The notes beneath the pieces are model-generated. The model was given only the letters and a program-made list of their open reading frames with translations, was not told the DNA's origin and did no database searches. From Haliclona indistincta (Eukaryota > Porifera > Demospongiae > Haplosclerida > Chalinidae): a stretch of 64,000 nucleotides of DNA. Numbering within the stretch: the stretch's first letter is position 1; each line of letters starts with the position of its first letter. Positions 38,772 through 61,346 of this stretch are shown here, one piece after another. The stretch spans positions 12,195,152 to 12,259,151 of the forward strand of contig OZ024784.1 in the NCBI GenBank assembly GCA_964017065.1, in the 5' to 3' direction. A program made the position numbers and the translations under genes.

Positions 38772-40208
38772 AGTGTAGCTCACCTTCGCTGGCTGGGGTG
38801 CACTTGCTGCCTCAGTCTAGTTCTACACACCTCTGTATAAGCAGACACTCATCGTTGAACCAAACAGCAGATATAGACACATACCGTGAGGATAGCATAG
38901 ACAAGATGCCGCCATTCTAGCACTAGAGGCAGCTATCATGTAGTGCCATGGTCTCAGCTGGGGAGTGTACTGCTCGGTCATCCACTTCTTCAACTTTTCA
39001 TACAGTACAAAGTGTATAGCAGTTTCAGTGACTCCAGCATATGAGGCAGAGAGGCCTCTATAGAACCCCCTGAAACCATCCATTTGAAATATCTGACGAG
39101 TAGACATCCGTGCTGTGAGAAACTGTCCTGGTCTGTGATAAATAAGTCAAATTTTGCAAGTATAAAATCATGCTGATTTTACCTATTGTGAAGTTGCATC
39201 TGTGTTTTCACCACCCATATTGGACTAGTGAGTGTAGTAGTCAGTAATCCTGTATAATATTACAAGAGGTCAGCACATGGTCTACACGTGGTTTATTCAC
39301 ATAATTAGATTCATACCACACAATAATGTACTCTATAAACTGGCATGTTTACAATGACTTTACTTACCTGCTGATATAGCTGAACACATGTGAACCTGAG
39401 ATGAGTCTGGTGTGAGAAGGCCATTGTAGAATTGCTTGAACTGAGAATATGCACAGAAGTAGAGTGCCCTGTGAAACAAGTAAAATACTGTCAATCAGGC
39501 ACTATTGCATAAGACAACATTGCAGGAACTGTACATAAAATACAAGAGTTTAGTCTTACCTTGTAGGAACACTTCCAACAAGACTTGGTGTAACACCTTT
39601 AAAGAGTGCCTGAGTTCCCTCAGTGCGTAACATGTGCCTGAAGCATGCAAACAACATCATGAATACCATTACTGTAAAGAACCATGAATACTCATTAGTG
39701 CAGCACTGTTTAGGAACAATACTTGTATGAACTGTCTGGCCTCTTGTTTGTATAGACTGGGGGACATTCAGAGGCTTCCACATACCATTACCAGTAGGTG
39801 TACATTGGTTGCAACAACAACACATCTCAGGTGCAAGGTGCAGAGCAGCCATACCTAACATAGCTAATCTTCTGGTGAGCACAGTGTGAGAGATCATGAA
39901 CAGTGTGATGGGAGGCTGCTGCTGCTGCTCCAATTGGAGAGAGGGTAAGTTGACCAGGGATTAGTCTGAATTCTTGAACAACCGACTGACCAACAGTAGA
40001 CTGTGTGTGATATAAAATTTTACATGTAGCTGTCATGGTAGAGGTTTAATAATACCTGAAGTCTCGTCTTGATCACTTCCAATGGACAGGTTATCACGGT
40101 AGCCGCTGCCCCGGCAAGACTGTGTTGCAACCATAACACAAGTGCATATAACATATTAGTCAACACTAACCCTCCAGCGATAAAGGTAGTGACAGGCTCA
40201 GTCGACAT
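38519..40208 (-). CDS. SLC25A36: Mitochondrial pyrimidine-nucleotide carrier, SLC25A33/36 type
   Basis: Nine exons (40208-40171, 40119-40056, 40000-39855, 39637-39560, 39468-39368, 39249-39183, 39132-38885, 38832-38784, 38693-38519) give 321 residues. The three carrier repeats are visible: CPLEVIKTRLQ, SPIWVVKTQMQ and YPHEVCRTRLRQQ, each P-x-[D/E]-x-x-[K/R]-like apart from the SPIWVVK variant that is typical of this subfamily. The loop between repeats 1 and 2 is long, as in SLC25A36. Other blocks: GFYRGLSASYAGVTETAIHFVLYE and GLYGGMSAHLIRVLPYHAIM. Expected role: import of pyrimidine nucleotides across the mitochondrial inner membrane. The SLC25A33 versus A36 orthology is not resolved. Confidence 0.92.
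38728..38770. repeat. (GA)n microsatellite
   Basis: About 43 bp of perfect AG/GA dinucleotides within an intron of the SLC25A36-like gene. Confidence 0.97.
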
Positions 40209-40555
40209 GACTGAGTCAGTGAAGTTTTCCTTTCAAAGACAACCTGTTCACGGCCACCACCGAGACCAGTGATGTCTTCGGACCTTGTCTTCGTAGTTCT
40301 TCGTCTTTGCGAACACACCAAAGCCTTGTGGCATTACAGAAGCGTGCATGAAGCAGCTGCGAGCGGGCGCTATGGAGAGCATGGGCTGAATAACGCAATA
40401 ACGGCGCTTGCACATGCATTGCACGTGTCTCATTGGGCAATGCAGGTGTGGGCGGAGACAGACCGCCCAGTACGTACAGTACTACGTATACAGTGGATAG
40501 ACCGGAAGTCCAGTAGATCAATCTGGACCCAGTATAATCTACTCACCGAAAAGCT
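40209..40555. promoter_or_regulatory. Divergent promoter of the carrier and PXYLP1
   Basis: 347 bp between divergent start codons, more GC-rich than its surroundings (GAGCGGGCGCTATGG, GTGTGGGCGGAGACAG). Shared promoter inferred. Confidence 0.5.
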
Positions 40556-42042
40556 ATGAAGACAGTAAAAGCCAATTGGAGATTGGTGTTTTTAGCCATT
40601 GGATTAGTGTGTAAGTTATTTGGCTGATGACTATTTTTAATATCATTGTTTGGTTCTTTTGTCTCTCACCAGGCACTCTATTGTGTTTACATTGGATCCT
40701 GGTTCATCAGCAAGTTAATATTGAACACAATCAATCTGAACCTACCATCTATGCTGAATCTGATGAAACGAAACTTAAAAAAATGTCTACTAAGTACTGT
40801 CATCAGTCTCTTCTCGAATCAGTCACTGGTTTGGAAGGAATGTTGTCATCCAATGCAGATCAGTATGAGCTGGTACAGGTGCACATGTTGCTGAGACATG
40901 GTGACAGGAGCCAAGCAACGAACTTCAGAGTAAATCCACCGGTCAGGTATGAGTGTGGAATGGTTGACGGAGATAACGAATGGAAGAAACTGCAAGATTT
41001 TACTCTTGTGCCCCATCCTATCGATGCTCATTTAAAACAAATTGCTACAACATTATACAGAGGGGATCAGGCCAAGGCTTGCAGGTCTGGCGAGCTCACT
41101 TTGATTGGGTTCCAGCAACACAAGAAGTTAGGATATTTCATGCAGGACAGATATAATGCTCTGATTCAGTCAATAACAAACAACAATGATGTTTTTATAC
41201 AGAGTACCAACTTTCAAAGAACAATCCACAGTGCTGCTGCATTCCTGCTTGGTTTTAATGCAAAACGAATAGACCAACCATTTCAATCAATTCATGTATC
41301 GAAGGACATCAACCTTTCGTTACCTCCAAACAGAATGTCAAATAACTACCCAAAGTGTAAAAAGTTAGATGCAGTTTGGGAGAGAGAATTAGCGAAACAG
41401 CCGCAAGATGATGTTGAAATTCAAACATTCCTCCGCCTTAAAAAGATGCTTAATGTGAAATTTGATTACTCACGTATAGCATTAACTACTTTGTATGACT
41501 TAATATGGTGTCGTATGTGCCATAATCTGCCCCGGCCTTGTGGCTCACAAGTTTGTCCTACCACTAAACAGCTGGTAGATGGTGCAATGAGAAGTGCTAA
41601 GTCATTTACTGTCTTCTATCCTATGACACTGTCTATAGTGAAAACACAGGCGTATCTTGCTAATACTGTCATTGGAGCTATGGAACATGCTGTCAACACT
41701 CTCCACAGAGATTCACACATTAAAATAACTGCATCATTTGCCCATGACTCTGTTCTGACGCCTCTTCTTCATTCTCTTGGTGCAAATCATTCTGCATGGC
41801 CACCGTATGCCTCTAGATTAGTCATTGAATTTTGGAGAGCTAAGAATAAACCAGCAGATGATGACAGTTCATACTATGTTAGACTACTGTACAATGGAGT
41901 CAACATAAAACCCTCGGAACTATCTCCAGCAGTCTTTGCTGCTGGCTCACAGTTGATTGAATATCCTGCATGGAAAGAATCGCTTCTTACTGGTCCACTC
42001 AGAAGCATGAAGGAATACAGGACTATTTGTGGTGTTTCATGA
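40556..42042 (+). CDS. PXYLP1: 2-phosphoxylose phosphatase 1-like, histidine phosphatase clade 2
   Basis: Two exons (40556-40610, 40673-42042) encode 474 residues (human PXYLP1 480). A signal-anchor near the N-terminus (FLAIGLVCTLLCLHWILV) predicts a type II Golgi membrane protein. The catalytic motif is VHMLLRHGDRSQ and the second acid-phosphatase motif is ASFAHDSVLTPLL, giving the His nucleophile and the His-Asp pair. Cysteines around IWCRMCHNLPRPCGSQVCP and GELTLIGFQQHKKLG fit the family. Known role: removal of the 2-phosphate from xylose in the glycosaminoglycan-protein linkage, enabling proteoglycan chain extension. Most of the coding sequence is one long exon, unlike its neighbours. Confidence 0.9.
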
Positions 42043-42170
42043 TTAATTAATAAAATTAATTTTAATTCGCGCCAGTTTCGCGCGCAGATTTTGTTACTTG
42101 TTGCTATGACAACCTTCTCCTGACCGAGGAGAAGAACAAGACACGGCACTGCTAAGAACTTGCTAACGTC

Positions 42171-43748
42171 ATGAGCTTGTCACAAAGCTGGCAGGACGTG
42201 GCTTTTGAGGCTGGCGATTATATAGCCAGGCCTGTATACAGCGCTGTGCTAGGAATACTCGTGCAAATGGACAGGTAGGTTGCTGTTTAATTATAATATT
42301 GTTTATAATTTTTATTAATGCGTGTTAGTAAGGATACTTCATTAAAGCAGAGACTTCAATTGAACGGTAACCAACCAACACTGGAGAAATGCAGGCTGAT
42401 TGATCAGGTGTGCGATAATAGCACCTGCATAATTATTATAGCGACTGACTCTGCATGCTTGATGATATTATTTTGCAGGATGTTTCTATGCTGTTTAAAG
42501 CAGCTATTGGAAAGGTTAACCTGGGCATTCTAGACTTGCGTTATAACCACATCAGTGACACTGGGGCTGAGCATATTGCAACTTACTTAAAGGTTACATA
42601 TTACCGCACAAACTTGGCCTCTCTCACACACTTGCATGTATAGTCAGTTGACTGCAGTGTTGAAACTTTGGATCTTCGCTACAATGACATTGAATCACAA
42701 GGAGCTCAGACAATAGCTGAATCTTTACAGGTAACTATTATCTCAATATTTATTGATGTGTAATGATTGTGTATAGCTCAATACATCAGTGAGGGAACTA
42801 CTCCTAGATGGTAACCCAATCCAGCGAAAAGGAGGCATTCAGGTTGCTGCGATGTTGCAAGTAAACCAGACACTAGAGAGACTTAGCCTCGGCAGTACTG
42901 AACTGCATACTGACTGTGTTATAGCAATGGCAACAGTGCTGCAAGGCAACATGATTCTAAAGTCAGTGGACCTATCGCGACCTCTGTTGCACAGCCAGAT
43001 GGAGGAGTCAACAATACACTTGAGCAGAATGCTGAAGGTCTGTTGAAACTGAATGTGTAGTTATTATAGCGCTATACACAGATCAACTGCACCCTCTGTG
43101 AACTCCATCTCTCAAAGCACTCCATGACTGATACAGGAGTGGAATGGTTGAGTAGAACACTGAGAGAAAATACCAACTCCAAACTACAGGTTCTAAACCT
43201 CAGCTGGTGAGAACATAACTATTATTGGTAAATGACAACCAGTTATAATTGTCAATAGCAACAAATTGTCGCGAGACGGAGCTAAGCATCTATCAAAACT
43301 GTTGTTAACAAACCTTTCTTTGACTACACTCAACTTGAGTTACAACCGCATTGAAGACGAGGGATTACAGCATATCAGCCATGCTTTGGCTAGTAACAGC
43401 ACTCTGAAAAGGTAGTCAATTTTACTATTTTTGTATTACATTTTGATTGCTGCATTAGGTTAGATGTATGTGGTAACAGTATTGGGACAGTTGGTTTGCT
43501 GTCGCTCACATCGACTCTCCTAACTTCTAATGAGACTCTTTCCACTGTACTCGTATGGGGAAACACACTGGAAGAGCCAACTGCACTGGTGAGTAACATT
43601 ATGCTAGAAAATAATTAATTTTACTCACTGTATTGTCTTTCAGGCATTTTATGAGTTATTTGAAACTGGACGTCTTAAAGACTGCAATTCTGATGTAAAA
43701 CCATACAAGGTTGATGGTGTAGCATATTTGGCTAGAACAGACTTATGA
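42171..43748 (+). CDS. LRRC34: Leucine-rich repeat protein LRRC34
   Basis: Nine exons (42171-42274, 42329-42407, 42479-42592, 42644-42730, 42777-43037, 43082-43206, 43259-43411, 43459-43588, 43644-43748) give 385 residues. RNase-inhibitor-type leucine-rich repeats are clear: LDLRYNHISDTGAEHIA, LDLRYNDIESQGAQTIA, LLLDGNPIQRKGGIQVAAM, LNLSYNRIEDEGLQHIS. LRRC34-specific blocks are MEESTIHLSRMLK and the C-terminal VLVWGNTLEEPTALAFYELF with DVKPYKVDGVAYLA. In mammals the protein is nucleolar and linked to germ and stem cells. It starts 128 bp after PXYLP1 and ends 74 bp from the CENPS stop codon. Confidence 0.9.
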
Positions 43749-43822
43749 CTTATAACGGACTTACATTATTTAAAATGAATAAAGTGATCATAATGGTTGA
43801 AAAGTTGAAGCGTTTTGATTAA

Positions 43823-44339
43823 TTAATCACTCTCCTCAACAAGGAGTGGTTCAGATTCCTCGCTAACAGCCTTTTTGCTCTTTTTCTTCTTTCCTGCATC
43901 AACTTTGTCCTTTTGGGCTTCTCTGGCAGACTTCAGGCTATCAGCATGCTTGGTAATGTGCTGCAGTAATGAAGGACTGCGTCGACAAAACAATTTCACA
44001 TCATCTGGTAGCACAGTGCTCCTCTTAGCATGTCTACAGTACATAAGACTGTCTTCAACCAGCCAGTTCACGTTAAAAACACCAAATTACTTAGCAAACA
44101 GTTCCAGATCAACAGCCAACGTATGACATTGCTTAAAAGTGGTCTCTGTAACAGCAGCTACTATTTCTCTACTGAACATCAGCTCATTCTCCTCACCGAC
44201 TTGCTTACACGCCTTTCCCACTGCATAATGCAATGCAGCCTTGAGTCGCTGGAGTCATTATAAATGAATGCTATGCATGAAGAAGTGGCTGATAGTCTGT
44301 CACCTGTCTGTGCTCTAGATCCTCTTCCAACTCTGCCAT
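43823..44339 (-). CDS. CENPS: Centromere protein S (MHF1), histone-fold protein
   Basis: Three exons (44339-44304, 44248-44091, 44033-43823) encode 134 residues. After a 12-residue first exon the histone fold reads LKAALHYAVGKACK, FSREIVAAVTETTFKQC, LAVDLELFAKHAKRSTVLPDDVKLFCRRS, the last being the family signature. The tail is basic (KKKKSKK) then acidic. CENPS pairs with CENPX in the CENP-T-W-S-X nucleosome-like particle and in the FANCM-MHF complex. Its start is 155 bp from COPB2 on the other strand. Confidence 0.93.
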
Positions 44340-44494
44340 TATCATTGCCATCAGTGCAGTACACGTGGAATAGGCGTGGTATTAATTTTAGGGTCTTTCA
44401 AAGCCAATGCGCATGCTTGATGAACACATTGACTTTTTACAAAGACCAATCGGCCTATAGCAGTACTGCGTTTATTAGAGTGTAACTGAGCAAC
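44340..44494. promoter_or_regulatory. Divergent promoter of CENPS and COPB2
   Basis: 155 bp between start codons. No other feature is seen. Shared promoter inferred. Confidence 0.5.
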
Positions 44495-47400
44495 ATGCCT
44501 CTCAGGCTAGATGTCAAGGTGAGTGATAATACTAGAAAATGTATGTTCGTCTTTGGCCAAGTAATCAATGGCGTCCAGACTAATTGTTCCAATAAGAGCC
44601 CCCTGTGAGCCCCTTTGTCTTCTTATCATGTGTAGCGAAAGCTCATGGCCCGTTCTGATCGGGTCAAATGCATTGACCTGCACTCTAAGGAGCCATGGAT
44701 GCTAGCTAGCTTGTACAACGGAAATGTTCACATCTGGAATTACGAATCACAGGTTCACACATAGTCACAAGTATAATACATGTGTTATAGTATTAATGTT
44801 ATGTAGACTCTGTATAAGTCATTTGAAGTGACAGATCTACCAGGTGAATAAACTAATAAGATAGATTTTATAAATTCTGTTATGCTATTGTAGTTCGTTC
44901 TGCCAAATTTGTTGTTCGAAAGAGTTGGATCGTCACTGGATCGGTGAGTGCAGAAGGTCACCTTGTGCTCTTGTTAACTCTCTGTCTCAGGATGATATGT
45001 TGCTGAGAGTATTCAACTACAATACTATGGAGAAGGTGCACACACTGGAGGCTCATAGTGACTACATACGCTGTATCGTAGTTCATCCTACACTTCCATA
45101 CATACTCACTTCCAGTGGTAAGTGCTTTAGTGATAATAATGTACGAGTCTTCTTGCAAGTGACCTTTTGGCCCTTATTATTTATTTTATTGTGAATTCTG
45201 TTTGTCATTAGATGATATGACGATCAAGCTCTGGGATTGGGAGAATCACTGGCACTGTAGCCAAGTATTTGAAGGACACTCACATTATGTGATGATGATT
45301 GTACTCAATCCTAAAGACAACAACCAGTTTGCTAGTGCATCACTCGATCGAACCATTAAAGTGAGAAGGACTAATGTCTGCTTATCATCGTTCATTGGTG
45401 TTGTGTAGGTATGGCAACTAGGATCTTCACAACCTAACTTCACTCTTGAGGGTCATGAAAAGGGATTGAACTGTGTTGATTATTTCCAGGGAGGGGACAA
45501 GCCTTATATCATATCAGGAGCTGATGATCGGTGAGTATCATTGTGACTCGTGACAGAATGAATAGTCAACACAATACACATGTGGGCCATATCTTTGTAG
45601 AACCCAGACATTTGCATAAATTTTTTAATCTAAAAAACAAATTATGGTCAAAATATTCAGTAGCCAGTACCCAAAAGCAAAATCCAGCACCTTAATTAAA
45701 ATTTGGTTATCCTAATTTTTGCTGTAATTTTTATTGCAGATTAGTCAAGATCTGGGACTATCAGGTGAGGGGTCATACAGCACTGCTTGCTCACAGCTAT
45801 AGTATTACTGTGTGCCTTCCATAGACCAAAGCATGTGTCCAAACACTAGAGAGTCACTCACAGAATGTAACAGCAGTAGCATTTCATCCTGAGCTCCCTA
45901 TCATACTCACCGGCTCTGAAGATGGTCAGTTCTCTCTGTTGTGTTTCCAGTAGCAATCTTCAGTGTTACTTGTTACTAGGCTTATAATGTACAGTAGCAA
46001 ACACTTACAGCTAGTTTCCTCTCTAGGGACAGTACGTGTCTGGCATGCTAACACATATCGACTGGAGACTACTCTCAACTATGGACTAGAGAGACTTTGG
46101 TCCATCAATTGCTTGAGAGGGTCAAATGATGTTGCTGTTGGCTATGATGAGGGCAGTGTTATTTTCAAGGTAAGCACTTGCATTCTGTTGTACATATTAA
46201 TTTACTATTTTTAAAGCTTGGTCGTGAGGAGCCAGCAGTGAGTATGGACAATAGCGGTAAAATCATATGGGCCAAGCACAGTGAGATACAACAGGCTAAC
46301 CTAAAGATTCTTGGAGACATGGAGATCAAGGATGGGGAACGATTGCCACTAGCAGTGAAGGATATGGGATCATGTGAGATCTATCCACAGACCATTTCAC
46401 ATAATCCTAATGGACGGTAGGACAGTGGTAGTCTTGTAGTATCTTATATCATTGCTGCTATCTCAATGTGTTAGGTTTGTGGTGGTATGTGGTGACGGAG
46501 AGTACATCATCTACACTGCCATGGCACTACGTAACAAGAGTTTTGGTTCAGCTCAAGAGTTTGTCTGGGCTGCTGATTCCTCAGAGTGAGTGACTTATTT
46601 TCTTTGCTTCTTTTATGTTGTGTGATTAGATACGCTGTGAGAGAGACCAGCTCACGAATAAAACTTTTTAAGAATTTCAAAGAGAAAAAGAATTTCAAAC
46701 CAGATCTTGGTGCAGAAAGTGAGTGCATGCATGGTACACACATTACTGTAACGTTCACTTTTTCTTTTTGCTCTTATCTAGAGATATTTGGAGGACATCT
46801 TTTGGGAGTCCGTTCCAGTAACAGTCTCGCGTTCTATGATTGGGAGTCACTAGAGCTCATACGTAGAATAGAGATTGGATTGAAGAATGTTAGCATGCAT
46901 GTTGATATCATTACATATAGCTTTAATGAGTCATGGTCACAGGTCTACTGGTCAGATAGTGGTGAGGTGGTCTGTCTAACCACTGACGATTCATTCTACA
47001 TTCTCCGCTACTTTCCTGATGCTGCCAGACATGCATACGCTAACAATGAAGGAGTGGATGATGATGGAGTGGAGGCTGCCTTTGATGTGAGCATGTATTA
47101 TAATAGTGCAGTAGTTTGTGAGTAAAACATTATGTAATGTTTTTTGAGGGGGCTGAAAGTCAATTCTGGTTATTCTTTTCAGATCGTTGGTGAGATTACA
47201 GACTCTGTTCGGACTGGATTGTGGGTGGGAGATTGCTTTATTTATACTAATGCCGTGAAACGACTCAACTATTATGTTGGAGGAGAAATAGTCACAATCT
47301 CTCACTTGGACAGGTTTGACTATTGTTGGCTGTACTCTCTCATTCTTTCTTTCTCTAGAGTGATGTATATACTCGGATACATTCCCAAGGACAACAGATT

Positions 47401-48847
47401 GTATCTCGGAGATAAGGATCTGAATGTTGTCAGCTTTTCACTTCAACTCTCAATTCTTGAATACCAGACAGCAGTCATGAGGAAAGACTTTGACACAGCT
47501 GACAAGGTGAGTAAGTAGTGAACAGTTTCGTGTCATGAAGTGGTGGTTTCCTATTAGGTGCTTCCAACCGTTCCTGTTAGCCAGCGTCCAAGAGTAGCTC
47601 ACTTTTTGGAAAAACAGGTCAGTATCCAAGAGTTGGTGACAGCTCGTGTCAAACTATTGTTGTAGGGTTTCAAAGTTCAAGCTCTTGCAGTAACAACAGA
47701 TCCTGATCACAAGTGAATACAGACAGATGTTATTATAGTTGTAATGTTATGTTACTTTTTGCAGATTCGAACTAGCTCTACAACTGAAAGATTTTAGAGT
47801 AGCGTATGACATTGCTAAAGAATCCAAGGTTTGTGACTTCGTGTGCTGTGATCAACTAGGTATATTGCTGGTGTGTGTTTTATCTAGTCTGAACCCAAGT
47901 GGAAGCAGCTTGGTGACTTAGCATTAGCACAATGTCAGTTTGGACTGGCACTAGAGTGCCTTCACAATGCCCAGGACTTTAGTGGATTATTGCTGCTGGC
48001 TACTAGTGCTGGTGATGCTGCCACACTAGAAAAAGTAGCTGAACTAACAGCAGCTGAGGGCAAGAACAACATTGCATTCACCTCGTATCTCTTGCTAGGA
48101 CGGTGAGCAGTGTGCTAGCACTTAGTTTCAGCCGACAAATGTATCTCACGTTATTGTATCTCAGATTGGAAGATTGTCTTGAATTGCTCATTTCAACCGG
48201 TCGATTAGCTGAAGCTGCCTTCTTTGCACGGAGTTATCTACCTAGTCAAATATCTCGGTGAGTTTATAAGATGAATCATGAAATGAATATTTAAACTTTT
48301 CATGCAGGGTAGTTGGTTTGTGGCGAGAAGACCTTTCCAAAACTAATCCAAAAGCTGCTCAAAGCATAGCTGATCCAGCTGACTATGAAAATCTCTTCCC
48401 AGATCTCCAACAATCATTGAAAGCAGAACAGTACTTGAAGAGAGAGAGATTGCGGCCACGACCAGCAGCAGATTATCGAGCAGTCAAGGTATCTATCACA
48501 ATGCAGTTTAATCAAGTCATGATTTCCACTCAACAGAGCAACGAAGAGAGAAATATTGTAGAAGAAATGGAACAGGCACTGGCCGAAATGTCTCTCGGGG
48601 AGTCACAATCAGTTCCTGACCAGACACAGTCTAAAGCAGATGACATAGAGGTCAGTATTAAATTTTTATCCATGTGCTCACGCTGAACATGATTCATCTT
48701 TGTTAGGATTTGGATCTAGACACTGAAGACTTGTTAGCTGACATTGACACAGAGGTAACATAATATTAGTCTCTGGCTGTTCTTTGCATAATTCTCTTCC
48801 TGTTTCAGGGTGTTGATCTTGAGGACGAAGATTTACTGGGCGACTAG
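44495..48847 (+). CDS. COPB2: Coatomer subunit beta-prime (COPI)
   Basis: Many short exons; the first is only 24 nt of coding (MPLRLDVK). The N-terminal WD40 propellers are plain: [107 protein letters not shown]. The second propeller and the alpha-solenoid follow ([68 protein letters not shown]). The C-terminus is acidic ([20 protein letters not shown]) as in human. About 900 residues, the usual length. Role: outer-layer subunit of the COPI coat for Golgi-to-ER transport, binding dilysine cargo. Introns of 45-250 bp. Confidence 0.97.
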
Positions 48848-49153
48848 TTGCAATTTCATCATGTATTATAATACGATAGTTGAGGTTTAGACTACAAGTA
48901 CCTAAATTTGCTTTCAAAACCAACAGAACTTTACCGATAACCAATTGTTGTGTGTTATTTTAAACTTTGTTCCATTAATTTTGACTCAACGTTATTACGA
49001 GCAACTCCCCTCAATAAAAACGTGTTTTACGCAATTTCACCCCGCCCCATTATCGATTACTGCATGAATATCAGTCGCGATAAAGGGTCCCATTGCTCAT
49101 GTAGCTCGCTGAAATAGGTTACTCTCGGATGATCAGTCTTGTCGCAGAAACCG
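48848..49153. other. Intergenic interval between COPB2 and ABCC gene
   Basis: 306 bp between tandem plus-strand genes, with an AATAAAAA signal at about 49013. Nothing else is seen. Confidence 0.45.
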
Positions 49154-59321
<10,168 letters not shown>

Positions 59322-59481
59322 ACTCATGTATTCACACAATGTGTAGACAACAACAAAGATAGTAATAATTATTTGTATAAATTCATACATGCACATGTAG
59401 TATAAAATACAGCCAAAAATAATATCCAGTCTCTTTGTGAAGTAAAAAAAGCAATCTTAAAGTACAATAAACTTCAGGTTA
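59322..59481. other. Convergent 3' ends of ABCC and C2orf68-like genes
   Basis: 160 bp between stop codons. AATAAA occurs on both strands' 3' sides (AATAAACTTC at about 59466; AATAAACTC overlaps the ABCC stop). Confidence 0.5.
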
Positions 59482-60492
59482 TTACAACTTCAGATCTTTT
59501 TCAAACTGTTGAATAAAATCTTCAATAGCATCTTCCGTTGTATGATCCAAACCGTATTTGGTAGCAGCAGACTGGGCTAGAACTGCTGCCTCTCCAGCCT
59601 TTACAAAATAGAGGAAAATACAACTCATTCTAGGGATGGTTCAGTAATAAGTGGTAGCGGTAGATAAGGCAGGTCATGACGACCACATGACTTTTTAATG
59701 TGATATTATGTATGATTGTGTAAGAAAATCAGTCATTAACATGAGGAATGGCGTTATGCATGATGAGCAGGCATAGCCCAACCCATCATATACCAGATAG
59801 GTCCAGTATACAACAGGTTGGACTAGATATGCACCATGCAGTCTTCATATAATTATGCTCTAATATACTAGTAGTCTAGTACTGATATCCAATTAGCTAC
59901 TTAAATCCTGGGCATGGGCAAGGCGTGGTGTTGGAAAGATTTTAGTGTTTGAACTTTGAGGCTAAGTTTCGATAGTGAGAATCCTCTCCCAAAATGAATT
60001 TTTTTTTTTAATGTTTGATGCTAAGACAAGAGCATACAGGCAAAAACCAACTAGCAAAAGCTATTATGGTATACATCTTACCTTTGAAACTTGTGTCTTC
60101 CATATAACCCCTGGCTTCACTTCAATTTCGATCTTGTACAATGGAGAAGCTTCGATTGGCTGTTGACTGGTCATGCGTGCCCTTGGAGGTTGATACGTTG
60201 CTCGGTCAGGTCGCTGTCTCTCTCTTCTTCTTCTTCGACGATCATCTTTAGCTTCCTGTTCCGCTTTCTGTAGTTGCTGTCTTTCGTCCATCGCCTCTTT
60301 GTCTGTCTGTCCCTTTCTCTGGTCCTTCCATTCACTTCGATTGCGGTGGTACACATCCCTGTCCACTTGATTTCGTTCTATTGCGCGAAAAAATCCATGG
60401 CGCTTATTCAATCCCGGATAGTTCTGATCAGTAGCCTCTGCCTTGTCCGATAAATCCTGATCTTCTTCGCTCTTTTCCAGAGCTCTTGACAT
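59482..60492 (-). CDS. UPF0561 (C2orf68-like) protein
   Basis: Two exons (60492-60082, 59598-59482) encode 175 residues. GLNKRHGFFRAIERNQVDRD is the family hallmark near the N-terminus. A charged stretch (KEAMDERQQLQKAEQEAKDD, then an Arg run) follows, then RPDRATYQPPRA. The C-terminal part is a small ubiquitin-like-looking module (YKIEIEVKPGVIWKTQVSK, KYGLDHTTEDAIEDFIQQFE). The function is unknown. The assignment rests on recalled similarity to human C2orf68 in the HGF..RNQ..RD block and overall layout. The start is 83 bp from MAD2L2 on the opposite strand. Confidence 0.72.
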
Positions 60493-60575
60493 GACCTCGC
60501 ATGTTAGTTATGTGTAAACCGTTGGTGTATAAAAACTGTGAAAGTTGAAGCAACGCCTTAGGGGCGTGGTCGTGC
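60493..60575. promoter_or_regulatory. Divergent promoter of C2orf68-like and MAD2L2 genes
   Basis: Only 83 bp separate the two start codons, with GGGGCGTGGTCGTGC on the MAD2L2 side. Confidence 0.5.
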
Positions 60576-60846
60576 ATGGCGGCAAATGCTGTTGGTCAGC
60601 CTGAGCACTCTGCTTCCGAAGGTACTAGCTGCTTCAGACTAGTTAAAACTTTATGTATCTACTCAGCAAGAGCTGACGTGCTTTTTGAGCTACTGGAGGT
60701 AGCTATTCATGAAATAATTTTTACTAGAGGAATTTATCCAGCAGGTAATAGCAATTCTCTTAGCTAGCTAGCTGTGATGCTGATTTTCTTATATTACATT
60801 ACTAGTACTTTTTCAACAAAGAAGAAAATATAATATTCCTGTTCAT
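60576..60846 (+). CDS. MAD2L2: MAD2L2 (REV7), first two exons, partial
   Basis: Exons 60576-60744 and 60806-60846 join in frame (phase 1). The diagnostic block is ADVLFELLEVAIHEIIFTRG, followed by IYPAGVLFQQRRKYNIPVH. It matches the HORMA-domain N-terminus of REV7 (in human, VLCEFLEVAVHLILY...YPVGIFQKRKKYNVPV). The N-terminus before it is about 30 residues longer than in vertebrates. REV7 is the adaptor of polymerase zeta and a shieldin subunit. A donor GTAAGA follows 60846, but I see no next exon in the remaining 3.1 kb, which is occupied by mobile elements. The gene continues beyond the window or has been broken by those insertions. Confidence 0.8.
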
Positions 60847-60923
60847 GTAAGAATGTGTTTGTATGTACATGCAAATTATAGTGTGAACTGTCAAAATTGC
60901 ACATGTTCCTTAATGATCGAAGT

Positions 60924-61160
60924 CAGGAGCACATAATGAGACCACCGTATAGCTAGAAATTTTGGTGGACAAAATTTTGGTAAATGTCCCAGATTTTGCG
61001 TTCGGCAATTTTAATTTTGGCGCCCAGTGCCTGGCTCACATATTTCTGTAATAGAAAAACAGATTTTGGCGACTAATATTTTGGTGGATGCTTGACAATT
61101 CGCCAAATTCGCCAAAATTTAGTCCACCAAGATATCTAGCTGTACGGTTTGTGCTCCTGT
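60924..61160. mobile_element. MITE-like element, about 237 bp
   Basis: Imperfect inverted ends: CAGGAGCACA ... CCGTATAGCTAGAAATTTTG on the left, and the reverse complement of CCAAGATATCTAGCTGTACGG ... TGTGCTCCTG on the right. No ORF. It lies in MAD2L2 intron or flank. Confidence 0.6.
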
Positions 61161-61346
61161 CGAGGGGTAGAATCTTGTCTTTGTTTGTAGAATTGACCAT
61201 TGTAGAATTTTTTTCTTGAAAGTAGCGTTATATTTTATAAGTGATCCAAGTCTTGAACTTTTATTTAGTAATGACAACTCTGTCAGGAAAGTGGTATAAT
61301 TAACCTCAAGTAATTGACTTGTTATTAACGTTTTGTTTTTGTGTAT

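Noticed and set aside
38687..38920. ORF with Arg-Glu repeats
   Set aside because: Created by the (GA)n microsatellite and antisense to the carrier gene.
40269..40559. 96-codon plus-strand ORF before PXYLP1
   Set aside because: It lies in the divergent promoter, out of frame with the PXYLP1 start, with no family similarity.
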